In this document: positions 1 to 9,671 of the stretch, one piece after another
How positions within the stretch are numbered: position 1 is the first letter of the stretch
Layout: every line of letters begins with the position of its first letter
Assembly: GCF_009933335.1 (NCBI RefSeq)
Contig: NZ_MAEL01000032.1
Location: 1 to 64,000, forward strand
Direction: 5' to 3'
Length of the DNA stretch: 64,000 nucleotides
Origin: Candidatus Enterococcus willemsii
Lineage (GTDB): Bacteria > Bacillota > Bacilli > Lactobacillales > Enterococcaceae
Notes under the pieces: generated by a model
The model's database searches: none
The model's input: only the letters and a program-made list of their open reading frames with translations
Told to the model about the DNA's origin: nothing
Made by a program: the position numbers and the translations under genes

Positions 1-120
1 ATTTCTAATAAAATAAATAAAGCAGATTATGAATTGTTAGGTGTTAATGATGAAATGAAAATCGAAATGAATGATACCCAAAGGCTGTATATGGAAAATC
101 ATAGAAATTCGTTTTATTAG
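1..120 (+). CDS. C-terminal fragment of an unknown protein (cut by window edge)
   Basis: Frame 1 is open from the first base to a TAG at 118-120, giving 39 residues that end in RLYMENHRNSFY. The fragment is charged and hydrophilic with no recognisable motif. It could equally be a chance open frame, because the region is AT-rich. No function can be assigned. The bases from 121 to 242 hold no gene or clear signal. Confidence 0.4.
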   Translation: MSNKINKADYELLGVNDEMKIEMNDTQRLYMENHRNSFY

Positions 121-242
121 ATTGATTACAATGAGTAACAGATAAATGTATTTAATCTATCCACTTAAAATAACAAAAGACAAACTTCTATGTGAGATTT
201 AAATTGCTTCGTAAAATATGGATTGTTACTTTTTGCATAAGA

Positions 243-282
243 AAACCTCTGAAACCCTTGATATAAAAGGATTTCAGAGGTT
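243..282 (-). terminator. Intrinsic terminator of guaA
   Basis: A perfect 11-bp inverted repeat (AACCTCTGAAA / TTTCAGAGGTT) lies just after the guaA stop. Read on the minus strand it is followed by a T-rich stretch (TTTTCTTATG). Confidence 0.75.
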
Positions 283-289
283 GGAATTA

Positions 290-1855
290 TTACTCCCACT
301 CCACAGTTGCAGGTGGTTTACTTGTAATATCATACACGATGCGGTTGACGTGATCCACTTCGTTTACGATGCGGACAGAAATTTTTTGCAAGACATCCCA
401 AGGGATACGAGCGAAGTCGGCTGTCATACCATCGATTGATGTTACGGCACGGATACCAACTGTGTAATCATAGGTACGACCATCACCCATGACACCAACT
501 GAACGGATACCTGGTAAGACGGTAAAGTATTGCCAGATGTCGCGGTCTAAACCAGCAGCAGCGATTTCTTCACGTAAGATAGCATCAGAATTGCGAACAA
601 CTTCTAATTTTTCTTCGGTGATTTCACCTAAGACACGGATACCAAGACCAGGACCAGGGAATGGTTGGCGCCATACGATTGAGTCTGGCATGCCTAATTC
701 TGTTCCTAATGCACGAACTTCATCTTTGAACAATGTATTTAATGGTTCAATTAATTCAAATTGCATTTCTTCAGGAAGTCCACCAACGTTATGGTGAGAT
801 TTGATTGTTTGTGCTGTTTCAGTACCAGATTCAATGATATCTGTATACAATGTACCCTGAGCTAAGAAGGCAACACTGCCATCGCTGGCGATTTTAGTTG
901 CTTCATCGTCAAAGACATAGACAAATTCATTACCGATAATTTTACGTTTTTGTTCTGGATCAGAGACACCAGCTAATTTATTTAAGAAACGTTCGCGAGC
1001 ATCGACTTTGATGATGTTTAAGCCGAATTTTCCGCCTAACATATCCATTACTTGTTCTGCTTCGCCTTTACGCAATAGACCGTGGTCAACGAAGATACAT
1101 GTTAATTGGTCACCAATTGCTTTTTGTAGCAATACACCAACAACTGATGAGTCAACCCCACCAGATAAACCTAGCAAGACTTTTTTGTCGCCGACAGTTT
1201 GTCTGATTTCTTCGATTTGCATGTCAATAAAGTTTTCCATGCTCCAGTCAGCTGCACATTCGCAGACATCTAAAGCGAAATGTCTTAATAAATCATTTCC
1301 GTATTCCGAATGACGGACTTCTGGATGGAATTGAACGCCATACATATTACGTTCAGTATTTTGAATAGAAGCGATCGGGCAGTCTTTGCTAGTTGCGACA
1401 ACATCAAAACCAACTGGTGTTTGTGTAACTAAGTCTCCATGACTCATCCACACTGTTTGTTTTTCAGGTGTGCTAGCAAATAAATGGGCATTTGAACTAG
1501 TAATTTCTAATTCAGCCTTGCCATATTCTTTATTAGCTGCCGGTTCAACTTTTCCACCTAATTTGTGTGTAATTAGTTGCATCCCGTAGCAAATTCCTAA
1601 TACTGGAATGCCTAATTCTAAAATTTCTTCATCGATACCAAAAGAACCTTCATCATAAACACTGTTCGGTCCGCCAGATAAAATAATTCCTTTTGGATTG
1701 ATGGCCTTTACTTCTTCCGCAGTAATACGGTGGCTCATTAACTCTGAAAAGACACCAAATTCACGGATACGACGTGTAATCAATTGATTATACTGGCTAC
1801 CGTAATCCAAAACGATAATCTTTTCAACGCTTGGTAAATGGTCAACGTTTGTCAC
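290..1855 (-). CDS. guaA: GMP synthase (glutamine-hydrolysing)
   Basis: This enzyme converts XMP to GMP, using ATP and glutamine ammonia, in the last step of guanine nucleotide synthesis. The 521-residue protein is full length. The N-terminal class I amidotransferase has the nucleophile Cys89 in GICYGMQ and the catalytic His177/Glu179 in FHPEV. The ATP pyrophosphatase domain carries the PP-loop SGGVDSS at 231-237, and the C-terminal dimerisation domain ends in PPATVEWE. The start is GTG at 1855 behind an AGAGGT site. It stands alone downstream of coaA. I saw no purine riboswitch in the 112 bp before it. Confidence 0.97.
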   Translation of the reverse strand: MTNVDHLPSVEKIIVLDYGSQYNQLITRRIREFGVFSELMSHRITAEEVKAINPKGIILSGGPNSVYDEGSFGIDEEILELGIPVLGICYGMQLITHKLGGKVEPAANKEYGKAELEITSSNAHLFASTPEKQTVWMSHGDLVTQTPVGFDVVATSKDCPIASIQNTERNMYGVQFHPEVRHSEYGNDLLRHFALDVCECAADWSMENFIDMQIEEIRQTVGDKKVLLGLSGGVDSSVVGVLLQKAIGDQLTCIFVDHGLLRKGEAEQVMDMLGGKFGLNIIKVDARERFLNKLAGVSDPEQKRKIIGNEFVYVFDDEATKIASDGSVAFLAQGTLYTDIIESGTETAQTIKSHHNVGGLPEEMQFELIEPLNTLFKDEVRALGTELGMPDSIVWRQPFPGPGLGIRVLGEITEEKLEVVRNSDAILREEIAAAGLDRDIWQYFTVLPGIRSVGVMGDGRTYDYTVGIRAVTSIDGMTADFARIPWDVLQKISVRIVNEVDHVNRIVYDITSKPPATVEWE

Positions 1856-1967
1856 TATAAATTACCTCTATTCTATTTGATTTATGAAAAATAAATTTTC
1901 AAACTGAATTGAACTGCCTTCATGATAAATGAGGCCTATGAAATTTGCAAAAACAACGGACTGATAC

Positions 1968-2891
1968 TCAGTATTTTCTTAGCAAGACGTAATCAATCAT
2001 ATGTTTTTCGGTTTTATGAAGAATAATATCTGCCCGACTGCGTGTGGGTAAGATATATTCTGTTAAATTCTTGAGATTGACATTCTTCCAAACCGACTGT
2101 GCCATTTTAATGGCATCTTGTCGATCGCCAATCGCGAACTTGTAATAGTAGTTTGTTGGGTCTTGAAAGGCAGTATCTAGCAGTGATTCGAATCGTTCAA
2201 GATACCATTTTTCAATTAATTTTGGTTCAGCATCCACAAAAATAGAGAAGTCAAAAAAGTCACTAATATAAATTTGTTGGTTTGCCGGGAGCTGTAAGAC
2301 ATTAATTCCTTCCACAATCAGAATATCTGGTTGTGAAATCGTCTGATACACACCTTCGACTATATCATATACACTATGCGAATACGTAGGAATCTGAATA
2401 TTGTCTTCTCCTGATTTGACACTGTTCAAAAATTGAATCAATCGTTCCATATCATAGCTTTCTGGAAATCCTTTGCGTTCCATAATCCCACGTTCTTGCA
2501 AAACATGATTGGGATGCAAAAAACCATCGGTGGTAATTAATTGTACATTTCGTCTTGGAAATAATCGAGAAAGCAAGGTTTGTACAAGTCGAGCTGTTGT
2601 ACTCTTACCCACTGCCACACTTCCAGCAATCCCGATAATAAATGGAGGGACTTTTACATAGCGATGTAAGAATAATCCTTTACTCAATGTCAATGACTCA
2701 AACTCTTTCATATAAAGATGAATCAAATGACACAAAGGGATATAGACATCTTCTACGTCTTGCATTGAAATACGGTCATTTAAACTTTTAATGCTATCTA
2801 ATTCTTCTTGCGTCAATGGCATGTGTGCACGTGTATAAAAACTTTGCCATTCTTCCCGAGGAATTTGATAATAATTCATCTGTTCCTTCAT
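1968..2891 (-). CDS. coaA: Type I pantothenate kinase
   Basis: CoaA phosphorylates pantothenate with ATP, the first and usually rate-controlling step of coenzyme A synthesis. The 307-residue length is typical of the bacterial type I enzyme of the PRK/uridine kinase P-loop fold. The Walker A motif GSVAVGKST is at residues 90-98, followed by ITTDGFLHPN and the family stretch RKGFPESYD. An AAGGAGG site sits 7 bases before the ATG at 2891. The gap to guaA holds only an imperfect hairpin (near 1920-1940), so read-through into guaA is possible. Confidence 0.95.
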   Translation of the reverse strand: MKEQMNYYQIPREEWQSFYTRAHMPLTQEELDSIKSLNDRISMQDVEDVYIPLCHLIHLYMKEFESLTLSKGLFLHRYVKVPPFIIGIAGSVAVGKSTTARLVQTLLSRLFPRRNVQLITTDGFLHPNHVLQERGIMERKGFPESYDMERLIQFLNSVKSGEDNIQIPTYSHSVYDIVEGVYQTISQPDILIVEGINVLQLPANQQIYISDFFDFSIFVDAEPKLIEKWYLERFESLLDTAFQDPTNYYYKFAIGDRQDAIKMAQSVWKNVNLKNLTEYILPTRSRADIILHKTEKHMIDYVLLRKY

Positions 2892-2997
2892 AGGAAACCT
2901 CCTTCAATCACTGGCAATAGTGTAACATAAAAAACTTTTGTCTTACAGAAGAACTCAAGAAAAAACAAAATTTCTTCGCTTGAACAAGGAAAGATAG

Positions 2998-3025
2998 TTT
3001 ACAAGGAGAAATTTTTCGGTATGAT
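2998..3025 (+). promoter_or_regulatory. Probable promoter of the rsmC-like gene
   Basis: TTTACA (2998-3003) and TATGAT (3020-3025) are separated by 16 bp, and the start codon follows about 30 bp later. This is a sigma-A type match read by eye. Confidence 0.45.
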
Positions 3026-3056
3026 GGAAGAAAACAACAGATAAAAGAGGGACGTT

Positions 3057-3659
3057 ATGAGCAATCATTATTACAGCCAAAAACCAGATACTGCGCACGA
3101 TTTCGAAGAATGGTCATTTGAATTAAAAGGGAAAACTTTTCGTTTTGTAACTGACAGCGGAGTGTTCTCAAGAGATACCGTTGATTATGGATCACGTGTA
3201 TTAATTGATGCATTTACTTGGGAAGAATTACCCGAAGGCACAATTTTAGATTTAGGGTGCGGTTATGGGCCGATTGGGTTATCCATTGCTTATGCCAGTG
3301 GTCGTCAAGTAGAGATGGTTGATGTCAATGAACGAGCACTGGATTTAGCACAACGAAATGCGCAACGCAACCAAATTGATACGGTGGATATACATGCTTC
3401 ATATATTTATGATAACTTGAATCAAACGCAATACGCTGCGATTATCAGCAATCCACCTATTCGTGCAGGAAAACAAGTGGTCCATCAAATTTTGACCGAT
3501 AGTTATCCTCTACTAAAAACTGGTGGTACATTAACAATTGTCATCCAAAAGAAACAAGGAGCGCCAAGTGCGCAGAAAAAAATGCAAGAAACTTTTGGCA
3601 ATGCTGAAATTATCAAAAAAGATAAGGGATACTACATCATTCAAAGTGTGAAAGAGTAG
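3057..3659 (+). CDS. RsmC/YbxB-type class I SAM methyltransferase, probably 16S rRNA (guanine-N2)
   Basis: The 200-residue protein is a single methyltransferase domain of the MTS family. The SAM-binding motif DLGCGYGPIG is at 65-74. The NPPI motif at 132-135 is typical of enzymes that methylate an exocyclic amino group of a base. It matches the C-terminal catalytic half of E. coli RsmC, which modifies G1207 of 16S rRNA; Firmicute homologues are of this short form. GAGGG precedes the ATG. The LacI-type gene starts 10 bp after its stop, so the two are probably co-transcribed. The substrate is inferred from family only. Confidence 0.85.
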   Translation: MSNHYYSQKPDTAHDFEEWSFELKGKTFRFVTDSGVFSRDTVDYGSRVLIDAFTWEELPEGTILDLGCGYGPIGLSIAYASGRQVEMVDVNERALDLAQRNAQRNQIDTVDIHASYIYDNLNQTQYAAIISNPPIRAGKQVVHQILTDSYPLLKTGGTLTIVIQKKQGAPSAQKKMQETFGNAEIIKKDKGYYIIQSVKE

Positions 3660-3669
3660 GAGGAAAAAG

Positions 3670-4695
3670 ATGAAGCTAACGATTCGACAAATTGCGGAAA
3701 TGGCAGGTGTTTCAGTCACTACTGTTTCGCAAATCTTGAATAACAAAGGAAGTCGTTTTAGTGATGCTACGCGAAAGAAAGTTTGGGATATTGTTAACGA
3801 GCACCAATATAAACCTGATTTTTTTGCTTCTAATTTAATTACACGTCACTCGAAAACAATAGGTATGATTGTGCCAGATGTAACAGATTTTTTCTTTTCT
3901 AAAATTGTTGAAGGAGCAGAAGCCTACATGAATCCATTAGGCTATATGCTGATTTTATGTAATTCTCATCAAACGTTGGAAAAAGAAACTCAGCTTTTAA
4001 GACAATTGGCACATCGTTCAGTCGATGGCATTATTTTGGCAACGCCGAATCAGTTACCAGAAGAGTATTCACTCAAAAGTGACCGATACAAAAAAATGCC
4101 CTTAATTTTAGTCGATCGGGGAATCAATCAGCGCGAAGCAGGTCGCTTAATTGTCAAAGAGTATGAAGGTGCTTATCAAGCAGTTTCTTATCTCATCAAA
4201 AAAGGACACCGTGATATAGGTATGCTGAAAGAAAGTACCGGCTACTATCAGTTAGAAGAACGGTACAATGGGTATCGTCATGCCCTGAAAGATGCAGGTA
4301 TCCCTTTTCGTCGACAATGGGTTGTCCCAGGTCCATTAACCATTGAAGGAGGCTACAATGCTGCAAAAGAATTGGTGCGCAAAGGAGTAACAGCGATTTT
4401 TTGTGGCAATGATGCGATGGCAATGGGCTGTTACCAAGCTATTTATGAGCAAGGAAAAAAAATTCCTGAAGATATTTCTGTCGTTGGCTTTGATGGATTA
4501 AAGCTTTCTCAATATACGACCCCACCGTTAACCACTGTCGAGCAACCGACGTTTGATATTGGCTTTACAGCTGCAAAATTTTTAGTTGATGCGATTGAGT
4601 TTCCAGAGCATCGTATCCCTAATAAAATCTTTGATACAAAATTAATAATTCGTGAGAGCGTGAAAGATAAAACAATTGAAAATGATGAGAGATGA
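3670..4695 (+). CDS. LacI/GalR-family transcriptional regulator
   Basis: The 341-residue protein has an N-terminal LacI helix-turn-helix (about residues 4-23, IRQIAEMAGVSVTTVSQIL). A periplasmic-binding-protein-like effector domain follows, with IGMIVPDVTDFFF and, near the end, ISVVGFDGLKLSQYTTPPLTTVEQP. It resembles RbsR and purine or ribose regulators more than CcpA. The nucleoside salvage cassette starts 165 bp downstream on the same strand behind an inverted repeat, so it probably controls that cassette. The ligand cannot be told from sequence; a nucleoside or (deoxy)ribose derivative is the natural guess. Confidence 0.9.
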   Translation: MKLTIRQIAEMAGVSVTTVSQILNNKGSRFSDATRKKVWDIVNEHQYKPDFFASNLITRHSKTIGMIVPDVTDFFFSKIVEGAEAYMNPLGYMLILCNSHQTLEKETQLLRQLAHRSVDGIILATPNQLPEEYSLKSDRYKKMPLILVDRGINQREAGRLIVKEYEGAYQAVSYLIKKGHRDIGMLKESTGYYQLEERYNGYRHALKDAGIPFRRQWVVPGPLTIEGGYNAAKELVRKGVTAIFCGNDAMAMGCYQAIYEQGKKIPEDISVVGFDGLKLSQYTTPPLTTVEQPTFDIGFTAAKFLVDAIEFPEHRIPNKIFDTKLIIRESVKDKTIENDER

Positions 4696-4746
4696 AAACG
4701 GTCAAAGATTATATTTGACAATTCATTTGTCATCATGTATTCTTTC

Positions 4747-4764
4747 TTTGAAAAGGTTTACAAT
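4747..4764 (+). promoter_or_regulatory. cre-like site (CcpA) upstream of pdp
   Basis: The 18 bases TTTGAAAAGGTTTACAAT fit the catabolite-responsive element consensus WWTGNAARCGNWWNCAWW at 17 of 18 positions. The one mismatch is the central C (G here). It lies about 40 bp before the pdp -35 region. Repression by CcpA when glucose is present is inferred. Confidence 0.55.
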
Positions 4765-4779
4765 TGTTTGTTTCGTTAA

Positions 4780-4806
4780 GTAAAACAGTTTACTAAAGTG
4801 TTTTAC
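4780..4806 (+). promoter_or_regulatory. Candidate LacI-family operator before pdp
   Basis: GTAAAAC at 4780-4786 is mirrored by GTTTTAC at 4800-4806. The left half also forms the tighter imperfect palindrome GTAAAACAGTTTAC (4780-4793). It overlaps the pdp -35 region, where a LacI-type repressor would block transcription. Its assignment to the upstream regulator is inferred. Confidence 0.45.
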
Positions 4807-4829
4807 CGAAGTAGAAAATATTGTATAAT
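4801..4829 (+). promoter_or_regulatory. Promoter of the nucleoside salvage cassette
   Basis: A perfect TATAAT (4824-4829) has the weak -35 TTTTAC (4801-4806) 17 bp upstream. A poor -35 under a strong -10 fits a regulated promoter. The pdp start lies about 25 bp beyond the expected transcript start. Confidence 0.55.
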
Positions 4830-4860
4830 ACAAGGGATATAGGAAGAGAGGTTCAAGTCT

Positions 4861-6162
4861 ATGCGAATGGTGGATTTGATTGAAAAAAAACGCGATGGGG
4901 GCGTGTTGTCAGAGCAAGAGATTCGTTATATTGTCGATGAATATACTAAGAATCAAATACCTGACTACCAGATGAGCGCTTTACTCATGGCGATTTTTTA
5001 TGAAGACATGACAGATGAGGAAATTACAGCACTGACCTTGGCAATGGCAGAATCGGGAGAAGTAATTGATTTGTCTTCAATTGCAGGGATTAAAGTAGAT
5101 AAACATTCAACAGGTGGTGTGGGCGATACAACCACCTTAATTCTTGCGCCATTGGTGGCAAGTGTGGGAGTACCAGTTGCAAAAATGTCTGGACGTGGCT
5201 TAGGGTATACCGGTGGTACATTAGATAAATTAGAATCAATTCCAGGATTTAAAATTGAATTATCTGAAGCAGAATTTATTCGGTTAGTCAATGATTCGCA
5301 AGTCGCAGTAATCGGTCAATCAGGTAATTTGGCACCTGCGGATAAAAAACTTTATGCCTTACGTGATGTGACAGCGACAGTCAATTCGATTCCATTAATT
5401 GCTAGCTCGATTATGAGTAAGAAAATTGCAGCTGGAGCAGATGCGATTGTATTAGATGTGACGACAGGCGATGGTGCGTTTATGAAGAATTTAGATGATG
5501 CTCGTCGTTTAGCACATACGATGGTACGAATTGGTAAACTAGCAGATCGTCAAACCATGGCAATTATTTCTGATATGTCACAACCGTTAGGAGAAGCGAT
5601 TGGGAATAGTTTAGAAATTGTTGAAGCGATTGAAACCTTACAAGGAAAAGGCCCTGAAGATTTAGTGGAAATGTGCTATGTCTTGGGTAGTCAAATGGTT
5701 GTGTTAGCGAAAAAAGCCGAAACGCTAGAAGAAGCTCGTCAACTACTTGAAGAAGCATTGAATAGTGGTGCTGCTTTTGAAAAATTCAAAGAAATGATTC
5801 GTCAACAAGGTGGCGATGTCACATATATCGATGAACCGGACCGCTTGCTAACTGCCACACACCAAATTGAGTTGCCAGCAAAACAAACGGGTGTGGTGAC
5901 GAAACTTGTTGCCAATGAATTAGGGATTGCTGCCATGATGCTTGGTGCTGGACGACGGACAAAAGAAGAATCAGTTGACCATGCTGTTGGTCTGAAATTA
6001 CACAAAAAAGTTGGTGAAGCTGTCCAAGAAGGTGAAGCGTTATTGACGATTTACAGCAACACAGACGCTATCGACGACGTCGTAGAGCTGTTATACCAAA
6101 ACATTGAAATCGGTCAAACTGGAGAAGAACCTCCATTGATTCACGAAATAATTACAGAATAG
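4861..6162 (+). CDS. pdp: Pyrimidine-nucleoside phosphorylase
   Basis: Pdp splits uridine, thymidine and deoxyuridine with phosphate, releasing the base and (deoxy)ribose-1-phosphate. The 433-residue length fits the thymidine/pyrimidine phosphorylase family. The phosphate-binding loop KHSTGGVGD is at 81-89 and [17 protein letters not shown] follows. The start MRMVDLI agrees with the family, and AGAGAGG lies about 8 bases upstream. It is the first gene of the salvage cassette; deoC follows within 12 bp, so deoxyribose-phosphate passes directly down the pathway. Confidence 0.96.
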   Translation: MRMVDLIEKKRDGGVLSEQEIRYIVDEYTKNQIPDYQMSALLMAIFYEDMTDEEITALTLAMAESGEVIDLSSIAGIKVDKHSTGGVGDTTTLILAPLVASVGVPVAKMSGRGLGYTGGTLDKLESIPGFKIELSEAEFIRLVNDSQVAVIGQSGNLAPADKKLYALRDVTATVNSIPLIASSIMSKKIAAGADAIVLDVTTGDGAFMKNLDDARRLAHTMVRIGKLADRQTMAIISDMSQPLGEAIGNSLEIVEAIETLQGKGPEDLVEMCYVLGSQMVVLAKKAETLEEARQLLEEALNSGAAFEKFKEMIRQQGGDVTYIDEPDRLLTATHQIELPAKQTGVVTKLVANELGIAAMMLGAGRRTKEESVDHAVGLKLHKKVGEAVQEGEALLTIYSNTDAIDDVVELLYQNIEIGQTGEEPPLIHEIITE

Positions 6163-6174
6163 GAAGTGCAAAAC

Positions 6175-6837
6175 ATGGAATTAAATCGAATGATGGACCA
6201 TACTATTTTAAAAGCTGATACACCAAGAGAAGAAGTACTACGAATTATTGAAGAAGCGAAAAAATATCACTTTTACTCTGTCTGTGTGAATCCAGTATGG
6301 GTATCACTAGCAGCAGAAGAATTAAAAGGTGAACCAGTAGCTGTTTGTACTGTAATTGGTTTTCCTTTAGGGGCAACAACAAGTGAGACGAAAGCATTCG
6401 AAACAGAAAATGCGATTAAAAATGGTGCGGATGAAGTGGATATGGTTATTTCTGTCGGTCAATTAAAAGCCGGCGAATATGAAGCTGTTCAAAAAGATAT
6501 CGAAGCAGTTGTTGCTGCAGCGAAGGATCGTGCCTTAGTCAAAGTAATTATTGAAAGTTGCTTATTAACAGATGAAGAAATCGTAAAAGCTTGTGAATTA
6601 GCAAAAGCAGCGGGAGCAGATTTTGTTAAAACATCGACTGGTTTTTCAACAGGAGGCGCAACGACGGACGCTGTTCGTATCATGCGTGAAACAGTTGGAC
6701 CTGAAATGGGTGTCAAAGCTTCTGGTGGGATTCACAACGAAGCAGAAGCTTTATCAATGGTTGAAGCTGGTGCAAGCCGCTTAGGAACAAGTGCAAGTGT
6801 TGCAATTATTTCTGGTAGTAACGGTACTGGATATTAA
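6175..6837 (+). CDS. deoC: Deoxyribose-phosphate aldolase
   Basis: DeoC cleaves 2-deoxyribose-5-phosphate into glyceraldehyde-3-phosphate and acetaldehyde, feeding nucleoside sugars into glycolysis. The 220-residue TIM barrel has the Schiff-base lysine Lys152 in VKTSTGF and the helper Lys181 in VKASGGI, with Asp89 in DEVDMV. I place the start at ATG 6175, 8 bases after AGGAAG; an in-frame GTG at 6166 overlaps that site and is less likely. Confidence 0.95.
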   Translation: MELNRMMDHTILKADTPREEVLRIIEEAKKYHFYSVCVNPVWVSLAAEELKGEPVAVCTVIGFPLGATTSETKAFETENAIKNGADEVDMVISVGQLKAGEYEAVQKDIEAVVAAAKDRALVKVIIESCLLTDEEIVKACELAKAAGADFVKTSTGFSTGGATTDAVRIMRETVGPEMGVKASGGIHNEAEALSMVEAGASRLGTSASVAIISGSNGTGY

Positions 6838-7248
<411 letters not shown>

Positions 7249-7325
7249 CAGATTTTATGGCTTTAAATTCATACAGTCAGTGGCTGTTGAAAAATAAAAA
7301 CTATTTTATAGGGGGCTTTACAGAG

Positions 7326-8399
7326 ATGAAAAAAGCAAAGTTATTTAGTTTAGGCGCAGTAGCAATGGTCAGCGCGTTAGTATTAGGCGCATGTGGCAAT
7401 GGTGGCACAGATGATTCAAAAGGTGATTCATCAGAAAAACCAGCAGCAACAATCGCATTAATTACCGATACTGGTGGGGTTGACGACCGTTCATTCAACC
7501 AATCAGCATGGGAAGGATTCAAATCATGGGGGGAAGCGAACAAGCTTTCTGAAGGAAACAATGGCTACAAATACTTCCAATCTTCAAATGAATCTGATTA
7601 TGTACCAAATATCGACCAAGCATTAAATGCAGGTTTCAATACAATTTTCGGAATTGGTTATAAATTAAAGCCAGCGATTGAAGAACAAGCTGGGTTAAAT
7701 CCAGATACGAACTTTGTAATTGTCGACGAAGTAATTGATGCACCAAACGTGGCTTCTGCGACATTTAAAGACCAAGAAGCTTCTTATTTAGCAGGTGTAG
7801 CAGCTGTGTATTCAACAAAAACAAATAAAGTTGGTTTCATCGGTGGGGTAGAAAGTACGGTTATTGACCGTTTTGAAGCTGGTTTTAATGCAGGTGTGAA
7901 AGATGCATCAGCGGAATTAGGCAAAGATGTTAAAGTAGAAAATCAATATGCCGGCGATTTTGCTGCCCCAGATAAAGGTCGTTCAATTGCACAAGGTATG
8001 TACGCACAAGGCGCAGATATTATTTTCCATGCATCAGGTGGTACTGGTAATGGTATCTTCCAAGAAGCAAAAGCCCGCAACGAAGCTGGTGGCGAAAAAG
8101 TTTGGGTTATCGGTGTTGACCGTGACCAATCAGATGAAGGTGGCTACAAAGTTGATGGTAAAGAAGAAAACTTCACGTTAACTTCAGCATTGAAACAAGT
8201 TGGAACAGTTGCTCAAGATTTAGCGCAACGTGCATTAGATGGCAAATTCCCTGGTGGCAAACATGAAGTGTACGGTTTAAGTGAAGATGGTGTTGGCTTA
8301 ACAGATGGTCAATTATCTGATGAAGCAAAAGCAGCAGTTGAAGCAGCGCGCGAAAAAATTGTAGCTGGTGAGATCGAAGTACCAGAAAAACCTGAATAG
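7326..8399 (+). CDS. bmpA: BMP/Med-family nucleoside-binding lipoprotein, copy 1
   Basis: This is the extracellular substrate-binding protein of the ABC nucleoside importer that follows. It is 357 residues from ATG 7326, which is preceded by GGGGG; a longer in-frame start at 7257 would bury the signal peptide. The lipoprotein signal ends in LVLGAC with the acylated Cys23. The Bmp domain shows DDRSFNQSAWEG, the nucleoside-contact stretch of PnrA-type proteins, and HASGGTGNGIFQEAK. A close paralogue follows 50 bp later. Family members bind purine and pyrimidine nucleosides; which one is preferred here is unknown. Confidence 0.92.
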   Translation: MKKAKLFSLGAVAMVSALVLGACGNGGTDDSKGDSSEKPAATIALITDTGGVDDRSFNQSAWEGFKSWGEANKLSEGNNGYKYFQSSNESDYVPNIDQALNAGFNTIFGIGYKLKPAIEEQAGLNPDTNFVIVDEVIDAPNVASATFKDQEASYLAGVAAVYSTKTNKVGFIGGVESTVIDRFEAGFNAGVKDASAELGKDVKVENQYAGDFAAPDKGRSIAQGMYAQGADIIFHASGGTGNGIFQEAKARNEAGGEKVWVIGVDRDQSDEGGYKVDGKEENFTLTSALKQVGTVAQDLAQRALDGKFPGGKHEVYGLSEDGVGLTDGQLSDEAKAAVEAAREKIVAGEIEVPEKPE

Positions 8400-8449
8400 T
8401 TATTCAAAAAAACAAAGATGTAGCAAGTTTACAGGGGGATTTAACACAA

Positions 8450-9517
8450 ATGAAGAGAACAAAATTATTTGGCTTAGGCGTCATGACAATGCTAAGTGCG
8501 CTTGTTTTAGGTGCATGTGGCAATGGCGGCACAGATTCATCTGACAAAGAAGTATCTGAAAAACCAGCAGCGACAATTGCGTTAATTACTAACGCAGGAG
8601 GTGTAGATGACCGTTCCTTTAACCAATCAGCTTGGGAAGGATTCCAAGCTTGGGGGAAAGAAAATGGTTTTTCTGAAGGAAATGATGGTTACAAGTATTT
8701 CCAATCAGCGAACGAATCTGATTATGTGCCAAATATTGACCAAGCATTAAGTGCAGGCTTCAATACAATCTTTGGTATTGGATATCGTCTAGCACCAGCG
8801 ATTCAAGAGCAAGCAGAATTGAATCCTGATAAAAACTTTGTCATGGTGGATGAAGTGATTGATTTACCAAACGTAGCCTCTGTAACCTTTAAAGACCACG
8901 AAGCTTCTTATTTAGCAGGTGTGGCAGCAGCCTATACGACTAAAACCAATAAAGTTGGTTTTATCGGTGGGATTAAAGGTGAAGTAATTGGACGCTTTGA
9001 AGCAGGGTTTAACGCTGGTGTTCAAGATGCAGCAAAAACTTTAGGTAAAGACATTACAGTCGAAAACCAATATGCAGGAAGCTTTGACTTACCAGATCGT
9101 GGACGTTCTATTGCTCAAGGCATTTATGGTCAAGGTGCAGATGTCATTTTCCATGCGTCAGGTGGAACGGGTAGTGGAATCTTCCAAGAAGCTAAAGCAC
9201 GCAATGAGTCAGATAGTGAGAAGGTCTGGGTAATTGGGGTTGATAGTGACCAAGAATCCGAAGGTGAGTATCAAAAAGATGGAAAAGCGGATAATTTTAC
9301 GTTGACATCAACACTAAAAGGTGTAGGAACAGTTGCGCAAGACTTAGCTCAAAAAGCATTAGATGGTGAATTCCCTGGTGGTGAGCACCAAGTATATGGC
9401 TTGAAAGAAGACGGTGTCGATTTAACCGCTGGACATTTATCAGATGAAGCGAAAGCTGCAGTTGAAGAAGCCCGTGAGAAAATTATTTCAGGTGAAATTG
9501 AAGTACCAGAAAAATAA
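8450..9517 (+). CDS. bmpA: BMP/Med-family nucleoside-binding lipoprotein, copy 2
   Basis: This tandem paralogue of the previous gene has 355 residues and is alike along its whole length, including the lipobox LVLGAC (Cys23), DDRSFNQSAWEG and the end GEIEVPEK. Differences cluster in the middle (for example GIKGEVIGR against GVESTVIDR) and in the loop before FTLTS, so ligand range may differ. GGGGG sits 9 bases before the ATG. Both copies would feed the one permease complex encoded downstream. Confidence 0.92.
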   Translation: MKRTKLFGLGVMTMLSALVLGACGNGGTDSSDKEVSEKPAATIALITNAGGVDDRSFNQSAWEGFQAWGKENGFSEGNDGYKYFQSANESDYVPNIDQALSAGFNTIFGIGYRLAPAIQEQAELNPDKNFVMVDEVIDLPNVASVTFKDHEASYLAGVAAAYTTKTNKVGFIGGIKGEVIGRFEAGFNAGVQDAAKTLGKDITVENQYAGSFDLPDRGRSIAQGIYGQGADVIFHASGGTGSGIFQEAKARNESDSEKVWVIGVDSDQESEGEYQKDGKADNFTLTSTLKGVGTVAQDLAQKALDGEFPGGEHQVYGLKEDGVDLTAGHLSDEAKAAVEEAREKIISGEIEVPEK

Positions 9518-9525
9518 GCAGTAAT

Positions 9526-9598
9526 CAATCATCGTCTTGTAAAAGACAAGGCGATGATTGTCTTTCAAAAGAGCTCTTTTTTTAAAAGAGTTCTTTTG
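9526..9598 (+). terminator. Two consecutive hairpins between bmpA copy 2 and the ABC genes
   Basis: Hairpin 1 pairs CAATCATCG (9526-9534) with CGATGATTG (9552-9560) and continues inward through CTTGT/ACAAG. Hairpin 2 (9566-9598) is a 15-bp AT-rich stem around a TTT loop. Neither has a long clean T-run, so partial termination or 3'-end protection is likelier than a full stop. This would give more binding protein than permease. Confidence 0.6.
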
Positions 9599-9671
9599 AG
9601 AGAAGACCTCTCAGTTATTGCTATTATTGATTTGTTATTGTCGTTGTATTTATAAAAGGGATGTGAGAATT

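Noticed and set aside
1856-1967. Purine riboswitch before guaA
   Set aside because: The 112-bp gap lacks the conserved loop-loop core of purine riboswitches; only a weak hairpin is present.
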